Source of the DNA: Treponema sp.
Lineage (GTDB): Bacteria; Spirochaetota; Spirochaetia; Treponematales; Breznakiellaceae
Length of the DNA: 6,705 nt
Direction: 5' to 3'
NCBI GenBank assembly: GCA_031273405.1
Contig: JAISRW010000040.1
Coordinates: 1-6,705 of the forward strand
Part shown: positions 1 through 4,679 of the stretch, piece after piece
Layout of the letters: each line of letters starts with the position of its first letter
How positions within the stretch are numbered: the stretch's first letter is position 1
Position numbers and translations under genes: made by a program
Notes under the pieces: generated by a model
What the model saw: the letters and a program-made list of their open reading frames with translations, nothing else
Database searches by the model: none
What the model was told of the DNA's origin: nothing

Positions 1-3
1 GAG

Positions 4-33
4 GCTTTCCCAAAACTGCAGTTTTGGGAAAGC
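4..33. repeat. REP-like palindrome, copy 1 (perfect 15-bp arms)
   Basis: A perfect 30-base palindrome with arms gctttcccaaaactg (4-18) and its reverse complement (19-33), followed by the tail aaccttaaaatt (34-45). Related palindromes, most with a CCTTA tail, occur at 2211-2247, 4505-4545 and 6276-6318, and one without the tail at 4632-4666. It is an interspersed extragenic palindrome; there is no T-run, so it is not a classical terminator. Confidence 0.85.
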
Positions 34-49
34 AACCTTAAAATTCAGG

Positions 50-79
50 GGAAAAAGCGGGTTACTGACCGCTTTTTCC
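50..79. terminator. A/T-flanked hairpin, possible bidirectional terminator
   Basis: An 11-bp perfect stem (ggaaaaagcgg, 50-60, with its complement 69-79) around an 8-base loop. The GC core is flanked by A5 on one side and T5 on the other, as in short bidirectional terminators. No gene end is visible inside the window to the left, so its client, if any, lies outside. Part of the left arm (gaaaagcggg) also follows the palindrome copy at 6276, so this hairpin may be part of a larger repeat. Confidence 0.45.
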
Positions 80-80
80 A

Positions 81-141
81 AGAGCCTGTCCCAAAACCGT
101 GCGCTTTTAGCGCACAGTCAAATAGTTTTGGGACAGGCTCT
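81..141. repeat. Nested hairpin, variant of the REP-like family
   Basis: A 17-bp perfect outer stem (agagcctgtcccaaaac, 81-97, with 125-141) enclosing a 6-bp inner hairpin (gtgcgc 99-104 with gcgcac 110-115). The cccaaaac/gttttggg core is shared with the palindrome at 4-33, but the outer arm reads gcctgt instead of gcttt. It would fold into a two-tier cruciform or RNA stem. Confidence 0.75.
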
Positions 142-363
142 CCATAGTGTTTCCTCCCGACAATTCTTTTTCCAGGTGCAGCCCTTCCCGTCTCGCTTCG
201 TTTTCCTTCGTTCAACGGTACCGGTTAGGCCGCCCGCTTTTCGTGTTATTTCCCCGGTTCCCCGGAGTAATCTTCTCCCCCGTACGAGCATGGGAGGGCC
301 CGGTGTGCTTATACCCCGCCTTGTCCGTCGGCGGCTCTTTCCTCCGGAGACTATGAGACCTCG

Positions 364-378
364 CAGACCTTCGGTCTG
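364..378. repeat. 15-nt micro-hairpin, 6-bp arms and 3-nt loop
   Basis: cagacc-ttc-ggtctg. A member of the recurring micro-hairpin group whose arms contain ACC/GGT next to the loop. Confidence 0.6.
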
Positions 379-440
379 AACGTTCCCGTACAATGCCGCG
401 CCACCGCATGGCGGCGCATACAATCCTACCCCTCATTGCC

Positions 441-455
441 GGACCCGAAGGGTCT
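441..455. repeat. 15-nt micro-hairpin
   Basis: ggaccc-gaa-gggtct: five Watson-Crick pairs plus an outer G-T pair, with a 3-base loop. Same architecture as 364-378 and 485-499. Confidence 0.55.
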
Positions 456-484
456 GATAACCTGCTGTACATTTGCCCCGCTCG

Positions 485-499
485 CGAACCTCTGGTTCG
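485..499. repeat. 15-nt micro-hairpin (cgaacc type)
   Basis: cgaacc-tct-ggttcg, a perfect 6-bp stem with a 3-base loop. The arms are identical to those at 3789-3803 and 6531-6545, while the loop differs each time. Confidence 0.65.
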
Positions 500-890
500 A
501 TGCCCCCGGCCGAGGTGTCAGGCCGGCGACGGGCGCTCTGCCCTTTCCCGCCTTCCACGGTCGCTCCCACTACCACAAAAGTGAAAGCCTCACGGGGATG
601 ATAAAAGCCGGTATCGAGGGAAAGAGAAGCAGCAGCTCTGGGGATGGGTACGGAGCATGTGGATAAACTTCCGCCGGATTATTGGATGGCCGGGCGTCGG
701 CGGGGAAAATGGGGCGGCGGCCGAGGGGGTCAAGGAAGCTCCGGCTGCGACTACCGCCCCGCAGATAGTGGTATATGCATACCAAGCGTTTTCGGGTATG
801 AACCCGTCTTTAGATAGCGCTTTTCGGAGAGGGCTCAAATTTAACCACAGGAAAAATCTTGCAAAAAATGCTTGGCATTTTCTCATAGAC

Positions 891-992
891 GGAGGGCCAG
901 GGCATCGGCGTTTACTTTCATGCCTTGAGGAATCACCGGGATTGAACCGGGTCCGAACCGGGACAGGCGGGCGAACCGGGATTGAAGCAATT
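891..992 (+). mobile_element. Partial left end of the 232-bp MITE, with 11-bp tandem repeats
   Basis: The stretch ggccagggcatcggcg, tttactttca and aatcaccg aligns by eye with the left end of the intact element at 5961-6016, with scattered substitutions. No matching right end follows, so this is a remnant. Inside it, the unit ACCGGG-nnn-GA is repeated: starts at 935, 946, 957 and 975 (spacing 11, 11 and 18). The intact copy has only one unit (accgaaattga at 5998). The match resumes as attgaagcaattt against attgaaggaattt, so the array is a local expansion within an old element end. Confidence 0.6.
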
Positions 993-1010
993 TAGAAAAT
1001 AATATATCTT
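982..1010 (+). promoter_or_regulatory. Candidate sigma70-type promoter for the ferredoxin gene
   Basis: TTGAAG (982-987), a 17-base spacer, then TATCTT (1005-1010; four of six to consensus), in an AT-rich patch that stands out from its GC-rich surroundings. It leaves a leader of roughly 25-30 bases before the ATG at 1043. The -35 lies in the conserved end of the element remnant. The overlapping TATATC at 1003 is an alternative -10. Confidence 0.35.
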
Positions 1011-1042
1011 TAAATAACAGATCAATTTATGAGAGGTGTGAT

Positions 1043-1213
1043 ATGGCCTATAAAGTTGGAGACTCCTGTGTAAACTGCGGGTCCTGCGACAGCGAGTGTC
1101 CGGTGGACGCTATTTCCGAAAAGGAAGGCAAGCGCTGGATCGATCCTGCCAAATGCCAGAGCTGCGGCGCCTGCGCCGGAGTCTGCCCTGTAGAAGCTAT
1201 TTCAGACGAATAA
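1043..1213 (+). CDS. 2[4Fe-4S] ferredoxin, clostridial type
   Basis: A 56-residue cytoplasmic low-potential electron carrier. The protein carries two copies of the CxxCxxCxxxCP cluster motif: C9, C12, C15, C19-P20 and C38, C41, C44, C48-P49. In this family each cluster takes three cysteines from one motif and the fourth from the other. Motif ends read CPVDAI and CPVEAI, the usual internal pseudo-duplication, and length matches the 55-60 residues typical of bacterial 2[4Fe-4S] ferredoxins. The ATG at 1043 has a good ribosome site (AGAGGTG, 1032-1038). It is a single-gene unit: candidate promoter at 982-1010 and a strong terminator 18 bases after the stop. Family members serve pyruvate:ferredoxin oxidoreductase, hydrogenases or nitrogenase; the sequence does not say which partner applies. 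Identification is very secure, the physiological role is not. Confidence 0.95.
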   Translation: MAYKVGDSCVNCGSCDSECPVDAISEKEGKRWIDPAKCQSCGACAGVCPVEAISDE

Positions 1214-1230
1214 ACAGGCGCGCGTTTGGG

Positions 1231-1261
1231 AAGGCAAGGCTTGTCCCTTGCCTTTTTTTTT
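1231..1261 (+). terminator. Rho-independent terminator of the ferredoxin gene
   Basis: A 9-bp stem aaggcaagg (1231-1239) with ccttgcctt (1246-1254), a 6-base loop, and a run of nine T (1253-1261). It is well formed and 18 bases downstream of the ferredoxin stop. It overlaps the only start codons available to the next gene, which is odd. Confidence 0.85.
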
Positions 1262-2192
1262 CTTGTCTCTTTTGTCTCTTCTCCTGCTTCCCGGGGCTGA
1301 TGAAGGCTATTCTTCCCTGCCTCGCATAGCGAACCTTAACAGCCGGGATACGGCTTTCGTCCAGTATCTTGGGGATGTGGAAAATTCGAGGCGCCGGCTT
1401 TTCCTCGCCCGGGAAAGGATCGGATCGCCTGAGTACGTCCCGGCGCGGATCGCCGAATCCCTCACAGTATACACCTATATTCCTAAAGAAGGGGATGATT
1501 TGCTGTCCCTGGCGGCCCGGTGCAATATCCCCTACGGGACCATCGCGTCCCTCAACCGCTTCGTCCATCCCGAGGATCTGGCCGCCGGCAAGGTCCTGCT
1601 CCTCCCGTCGATGCCGGGGATTTTTATACCCGAAGAACCGGAGACCGATTTGGAAAGGCTCTTTGTTTCATCCCGGAACAGCGAAGAGGGGGTTCTTATC
1701 AGCCTCGGGGGGGCCGGCAAACCGGGGCGCTTCCGTTTTATTCCCGGCGACGATTTGACCTCCACGGAACGGGTTTTCTTTCTCAACCGGGGCTTCCGCT
1801 TTCCCCTGCGGCATTTCACCCTCACCAGCCCCTACGGCCCCCGGGTTAACCCGGTAACCGGCAGATACGGCGTCCACCAGGGGGTGGATCTGGCCGCCCC
1901 CGAGGGGAGCCCCGTATATGCGGCCCGGGAGGGCATAGTGCGGGATCTGGGAGAAGATCCGGTATACGGCAAATACATCATCATCGGCCATAACGATAAC
2001 TGGGTGAGCCTCTACGGACATCTTTCAAAAATCGAAATAGCCTTGCGCGAAGAGCTCCGATCCGGTAGTCTTATAGGTAGGGTGGGTTCCTCGGGCCAGT
2101 CCACAGGCCCCCATCTCCATTTTGAACTCCGGCAAAACGGGAGGGCCCAGGACCCGGGCAGGCTGCTGCGGATCTTTAGTGATGAATTTTAA
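1248..2192 (+). CDS. LysM-M23 family peptidoglycan endopeptidase, exported
   Basis: A 314-residue cell-wall hydrolase (or amidase activator if the zinc site is weak). A hydrophobic run at residues 3-14 looks like a signal-peptide core, with cleavage plausible near A17. Residues about 74-119 form a LysM-like peptidoglycan-binding domain. Residues about 185-305 form the M23/lysostaphin-type domain, with all expected metal and catalytic residues: H210-x3-D214 (HQGVD), H258 (YGHL) and H289-L-H291 (GPHLHFE), so an active zinc metallopeptidase that cuts peptide cross-links is likely. The PEGA-protein gene follows 75 bases downstream on the same strand, probably co-transcribed. The start is uncertain: TTG 1248 is the first start codon in frame after a stop at 1191, it lies in the terminator stem, and its n-region lacks positive charge. 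Alternatives are TTG 1263 and 1272, or TTG 1226 in another frame joined across the T9 run. The domain assignment is firm; the N-terminus is not. Confidence 0.9.
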   Translation: MPFFFLSLLSLLLLPGADEGYSSLPRIANLNSRDTAFVQYLGDVENSRRRLFLARERIGSPEYVPARIAESLTVYTYIPKEGDDLLSLAARCNIPYGTIASLNRFVHPEDLAAGKVLLLPSMPGIFIPEEPETDLERLFVSSRNSEEGVLISLGGAGKPGRFRFIPGDDLTSTERVFFLNRGFRFPLRHFTLTSPYGPRVNPVTGRYGVHQGVDLAAPEGSPVYAAREGIVRDLGEDPVYGKYIIIGHNDNWVSLYGHLSKIEIALREELRSGSLIGRVGSSGQSTGPHLHFELRQNGRAQDPGRLLRIFSDEF

Positions 2193-2208
2193 ACGGGAAA
2201 AAATGAGC

Positions 2209-2247
2209 CGGTTCCAAAATCCGCCGTTTTGGAACTGCCTTAAAATT
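2209..2247. repeat. REP-like palindrome, copy 2 (shortened)
   Basis: A 9-bp stem gttccaaaa (2211-2219) with ttttggaac (2227-2235), followed by gccttaaaatta. The core and the CCTTAAAATT tail match the copy at 4-45, in the same orientation. It sits between the peptidase stop and the ribosome site of the next gene, where it could modulate downstream expression or RNA stability. Confidence 0.7.
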
Positions 2248-2267
2248 AGGAAGATAAAGTATAGAAA

Positions 2268-3248
2268 ATGAGTATCCGAAAAAGCTTAGTTCTTTTATTG
2301 TGCCTTCTCGGCTTTTCCCTGAAAGCCGATCCCCTGCGGGTCCTTATCGCCGGCCTTCACGAGGTGTCCCTGACCAAGCCCGAGGGGGCCGTGACGCCCC
2401 TCTCCTATACCGGCTCGGCCCTCATCCTGCTGGAAGGGGATACCAGGTTTTTCAGGGGGATACAGATAGAGCTCACCGCCCCCCAGGGCTGGCTTGCCTA
2501 CCGGGGGAGCCTGGCGGTGGTCATCTACGGGGATTTGGACAAGACTCCCGATCCGGGAGTCGCCGATCTGGAAGGGCGGCAGCTTGTTTTCGAGCCTCTA
2601 CCGAATAAAATTCAGAGCATCTTCCAAATTCCCCTCCAACGGGGTCACGGTTTAAGGAATTCCCCCTATGCGGCGGTTCCTTCGGGGATAGTCCCCTCCT
2701 CTTCCTTTCCCCTCCTTTTCAGACTCATGCCGGTTATCAAGGGCATAAGCGAGGAGATGGAAAACATGACTTTCAATCTCCTGGTGAAGCCTATTCTAAG
2801 CGACGAAGGGGCGGTCAAGATCAGTTTCCGCTATCCCGAACAGCTTCCGGGAAAGGCATTTACGGTGCTTATCGACGACCAAGTCATAGAGAAGCCCGAT
2901 GAGGAGCGGCTTTTAAAGGAAGGGGAGCACGACCTGCTGGTTCTTTCGGAGGACTACCGCAACCAAAGCCGCCGTTTTATGGTGGAAAGGGCCAAAGTTC
3001 TGGATTTGGCGGTGGAGCTCCAGGATCCAACCCCCCTCATATTCTTTGAATACCCGGAGGGAGCCAGAATTTTCCTGGATAATACGCCTGTTTCCAACCC
3101 CCAGTCTTTCCAGCCGGTGGAACCCGGGTCCCATGAGATCCGTTTCCAGATAAGCGACTATTCGATCATCCGGCCTATCACGGTTCAAAAAGGGAAAACC
3201 TATAAGGTTGCTTTGTCGGTGGATGTGAATATTTTGGAAACCAACTAA
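2268..3248 (+). CDS. Exported protein with two PEGA-like repeats, function unknown
   Basis: A 326-residue protein. Residues 1-20 form a signal peptide (R4 and K5, then a leucine-rich core, cleavage plausible after A20); the C12 context is not a convincing lipobox. Residues 21-190 are beta-rich and I do not recognise them. The C-terminus holds two related units. The second, about 255-322, contains the literal PEGA motif (P263-E264-G265-A266), then PGSH at 287-290 and SDY at 297-299. The first, about 196-252, has EGEH at 218-221 and EDY at 228-230. The H-to-Y spacing is nine residues in both, so they are tandem copies. PEGA domains are carbohydrate- or surface-associated beta modules; binding here is inference. 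ATG 2268 is preceded by AGGAAG (2248-2253) at a rather long 14-base spacing. Its position behind a LysM-M23 peptidase suggests an envelope role beside that enzyme. Confidence 0.8.
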   Translation: MSIRKSLVLLLCLLGFSLKADPLRVLIAGLHEVSLTKPEGAVTPLSYTGSALILLEGDTRFFRGIQIELTAPQGWLAYRGSLAVVIYGDLDKTPDPGVADLEGRQLVFEPLPNKIQSIFQIPLQRGHGLRNSPYAAVPSGIVPSSSFPLLFRLMPVIKGISEEMENMTFNLLVKPILSDEGAVKISFRYPEQLPGKAFTVLIDDQVIEKPDEERLLKEGEHDLLVLSEDYRNQSRRFMVERAKVLDLAVELQDPTPLIFFEYPEGARIFLDNTPVSNPQSFQPVEPGSHEIRFQISDYSIIRPITVQKGKTYKVALSVDVNILETN

Positions 3249-3339
3249 ATCCGCAACTACTCAGGAGAGGGTCAACTACGTTTTATTCGCGGCGAGGGTT
3301 TAATACCCCGCCAAACCTTCGGTTCAAAACCGCAGGTTG

Positions 3340-3372
3340 TCAGATCTATGGTCTGTCAGACCATAGATCTGA
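3340..3372. repeat. 33-base near-perfect palindrome
   Basis: Arms of 16 bp (tcagatctatggtctg, 3340-3355, and its exact complement 3357-3372) separated by one base. There is no T-run. It is unrelated in sequence to the other palindromes of the window. It could be a two-fold symmetric protein site, a recombination site or a cruciform. Confidence 0.8.
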
Positions 3373-3579
3373 GCTCGCGCGGGGGAGGCGGAGCGGGGTC
3401 TTGGGTTGGTTGATTTCGATCTGCCCCTCCCAAGCTATGATCGGGATATAGGCGCTTGAAGAGTTGCAAAAATCCGTTTTATTCCTAAAGTTTTTGGCTT
3501 TCCTGTCCGATATTAATAATGTCGGGCATATAGTTCCCCTCCCAAATCACTATATGTTCGATATGCCTCAAGGGCAGGG

Positions 3580-3615
3580 CCGGTTGTGGACTTCGGTTTG
3601 CAGCCGGTTTTTTTT
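3580..3615 (+). terminator. Candidate intrinsic terminator
   Basis: A 7-bp stem ccggttg (3580-3586) with cagccgg (3601-3607), including one G-T pair, a 14-base loop and eight T (3608-3615). An outer gggca/tgccc pair (3572-3576, 3619-3623) embraces it. It lies 330 bases beyond the PEGA-protein gene, the only upstream plus-strand gene in range, so it may end that transcript. Confidence 0.45.
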
Positions 3616-3714
3616 GTTTGCCCCTTTATAGCCCCCTCCGGCAGAAAATCGCTCAGATAGATATGGCGGCTTCCTTCTACCGCTTCCCGCGATACCGGCT
3701 GGACCCCGCCTGAG

Positions 3715-3860
3715 TAGTGAGCCTGTTGCGCTTGTAGGTTTTTGGGCATCCGCAAACCAAAGGTTCGAACGCAGTTTGTAAGGTAAATCGAACCGTAGGT
3801 TCGCAATCGCCTTGCAGGCGATTTTGGAGGTTTCATGCGCGAAGCGCAACAAACTGCTAG
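3715..3860. mobile_element. Small non-autonomous element B, copy 1 (CTAG-ended)
   Basis: About 146 bp with 10-bp perfect inverted ends TGTTGCGCTT (3724-3733) and AAGCGCAACA (3842-3851), continuing to CTAG at 3857-3860 and a degraded TAG at 3715-3717. It aligns along its length, in inverted orientation, with 6346-6504. Shared blocks include cttgtaggttttt, ggcatcc, acgcagtttg and the right end gcgaagcgcaacaaactg followed by ctag. It carries two micro-hairpins that copy 2 lacks, at 3752-3768 and 3788-3804, and a 7-bp hairpin (aatcgcc/ggcgatt, 3805-3823) that replaces the terminator-like stem of copy 2. It ends 35 bases beyond the nifU stop. No coding capacity, so it would need a transposase in trans. 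Confidence 0.7.
3789..3803. repeat. 15-nt micro-hairpin inside element B copy 1
   Basis: cgaacc-gta-ggttcg, a perfect 6-bp stem with a 3-base loop. It is part of a 17-base block (3788-3804) absent from the homologous position of element B copy 2. Confidence 0.7.
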
Positions 3861-3895
3861 GGCGGGGCATAAAAAATCAGGTCTCTTGTAAGGAG

Positions 3896-4489
3896 TTACA
3901 TCCCGTAGATATGGGCAAACTCGTGGAGGAGTTCCAGCGCTTTTGCCTTGCAGCCACCGCAGACCGTACCGATCTTGGTGGCTTGCTGGAGTTCCTCCCA
4001 GGTCCGGGCGCCCTTGTGGAAGGCCGTCTCGATGTCTTTGTCGGTTATTCCCAGACAATGGCAGATTTCGACCGCCTCTTCCTTTAGCATCCCTGCCCGG
4101 CCGGTCTTTGCCAGGAAATCGTCGATAGCAGCCCGGAGGGCCTTGTCTCCCAGGACAGAACAGTGGATCTTGTATTCCGGCAGGCCCCCGAGCTTTTCCA
4201 CCAGGTCTTCGGGTTTGATTTTATAAGCATCCACAATGCTCATGCCCTTAACGGTTTCGCTGAGCATAGAAGTGGAAGCAATAGCGCTGGCGCAGCCGTA
4301 AGTTTTCCAGCGCACGTCGATAATGACATCGTCCTTGATCTTGAGGAGCATCAGCATCTGATCTCCGCAGCGTATGTTCCCCGTCCGGCCTCTGGCATCG
4401 GCGGGGAATTCCGACTCATCCCCCAAAAGCACGTTCCGGGGATTGGTAAAATGATCTTTCACCGTATCTGAATATAACCAGTCGCTCAT
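3896..4489 (-). CDS. nifU: NifU-type Fe-S cluster scaffold (IscU domain plus [2Fe-2S] BFD-like domain)
   Basis: A 197-residue cytoplasmic scaffold on which Fe-S clusters are built from sulfur delivered by the NifS desulfurase, then handed to apoproteins. Residues 1-125 are the IscU-like domain, with its three cluster cysteines C41 (in RCGDQ, with D43), C66 (YGCASA) and C110 (HCSVLG). The position that is LPPVK in HscA-dependent IscU reads LPEYK (103-107), as expected for NifU-type scaffolds. Residues about 138-185 form the BFD-like [2Fe-2S] domain with C143-x-C145 and C177-xx-C180. The C-terminal Nfu domain of the classical nitrogen-fixation NifU (about 300 residues) is missing; the ORF ends cleanly, so this is a two-domain variant rather than an obvious truncation. 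ATG 4489 has GGAG (4496-4499) six bases upstream. It is probably co-transcribed with nifS. No convincing terminator follows it. Confidence 0.95.
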   Translation of the reverse strand: MSDWLYSDTVKDHFTNPRNVLLGDESEFPADARGRTGNIRCGDQMLMLLKIKDDVIIDVRWKTYGCASAIASTSMLSETVKGMSIVDAYKIKPEDLVEKLGGLPEYKIHCSVLGDKALRAAIDDFLAKTGRAGMLKEEAVEICHCLGITDKDIETAFHKGARTWEELQQATKIGTVCGGCKAKALELLHEFAHIYGM

Positions 4490-4504
4490 AATAAACTCCG
4501 TATT

Positions 4505-4545
4505 TGAGGCTTCCCCAATACTTCAATTTTGGAAAAGCCGCCTTA
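4505..4545. repeat. REP-like palindrome, copy 3 (degenerate)
   Basis: gaggcttcccc and ttttggaaaagcc, followed by gcctta, align with the copy at 1-40 (gaggctttcccaaaa ... ttttgggaaagc, then aacctta) in the same orientation, but several arm pairs are lost. It lies just upstream of the nifU ribosome site within the nifS-nifU gap. Confidence 0.6.
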
Positions 4546-4556
4546 GCTTTTTTGTA

Positions 4557-4631
4557 ACTATTCAGTCGCAGCGTGATTTCAGAACGTTTCTTGCTCTCCA
4601 GTGCTTTAACCCCCGCAGGCGGCTGAATAGT
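4557..4631. mobile_element. 75-bp inverted-repeat element C between nifS and nifU
   Basis: Terminal inverted repeats ACTATTCAGTCGC (4557-4569) and the complement of ACTATTCAGCCGC (4619-4631), matching at 12 of 13 positions with the outer nine perfect. The interior has no coding sense and no strong hairpin. It is bracketed by two REP-like palindromes. Its right end (ctgaatagtgagcct) recurs at 3710-3724 with one difference. Too small to be autonomous; a minute MITE or a structured intercistronic element are both possible. Confidence 0.5.
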
Positions 4632-4666
4632 GAGCCTTTCCAAAACTTCAGTTTTGGGAAAGGCTC
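4632..4666. repeat. REP-like palindrome, copy 4
   Basis: gagcctttccaaaac (4632-4646) pairs with gttttgggaaaggctc (4651-4666) apart from one bulged base, with a 4-base loop. It starts 14 bases past the nifS stop and lacks the CCTTA tail of other copies. On the minus strand it is the first structure RNA polymerase meets after nifS, but no T-run follows, so it is more likely a stabilising stem or processing site than a terminator. Confidence 0.75.
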
Positions 4667-4679
4667 TAGTTACGCTTTT

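Larger units (their letters stand above)
142..890. other. Gene-free stretch with scattered tiny hairpins
   Basis: About 750 bases with no gene I can support on either strand. Open frames here give arginine/proline/serine-rich translations with no recognisable domain, and no frame has a good ribosome site and coding-like composition together. I looked for hallmarks of RNase P RNA, tmRNA and SRP RNA and saw none. What can be seen are short hairpins: 364-378, 441-455, 485-499 (all with 3-base loops), 399-413, 506-526, 793-806 and 865-881. Confidence 0.5.
3249..3714. other. Gene-free stretch with several inverted repeats
   Basis: No credible gene on either strand. Structures visible: a hairpin at 3291-3312 (ggcg-ggg with one bulged A, 7-base loop) about 40 bases after the PEGA-gene stop; weak 4-bp, 3-base-loop hairpins at 3314-3324 and 3328-3338; the palindrome at 3340-3372; an imperfect palindrome at 3507-3525; a 7-bp inverted repeat catatag/ctatatg at 3527-3533 and 3550-3556; and the terminator candidate at 3580-3615. 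Confidence 0.5.

Noticed and set aside
118..472. Overlapping open frames on both strands (about 63-101 codons)
   Set aside because: The translations are Arg/Pro/Ser-rich, unsupported by ribosome sites, overlap each other on both strands and run through hairpins and repeats.
142..600. A structured non-coding RNA (RNase P, tmRNA or SRP RNA)
   Set aside because: The many small stems raised the idea, and GGAGGAAAG on the minus strand near 350 resembles part of an RNase P motif, but the remaining conserved blocks are absent.
644..817. A 57-codon plus-strand frame beginning MGTEHVDKLPPDYW
   Set aside because: No convincing Shine-Dalgarno, glycine/arginine-rich middle, no known domain, and it reads through small hairpins. 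It could be a remnant, but I cannot support it as a gene.
590..995. Longer frames of 98-112 codons on both strands
   Set aside because: The minus frame (590-886) and plus frame (657-995) have no recognisable domain. The plus frame runs into the MITE remnant and the 11-bp tandem array.
3513..4058. Minus-strand frames through element B and the nifU 3' end
   Set aside because: They are out-of-frame shadows of nifU continuing into repeat DNA; the LRFDLPYKLRSN-like text comes from the hairpins.
4416..4643. A 75-codon minus-strand frame covering the nifS-nifU gap
   Set aside because: Most of it is a translation of the inverted-repeat element and REP-like palindromes, and it then overlaps nifU out of frame.
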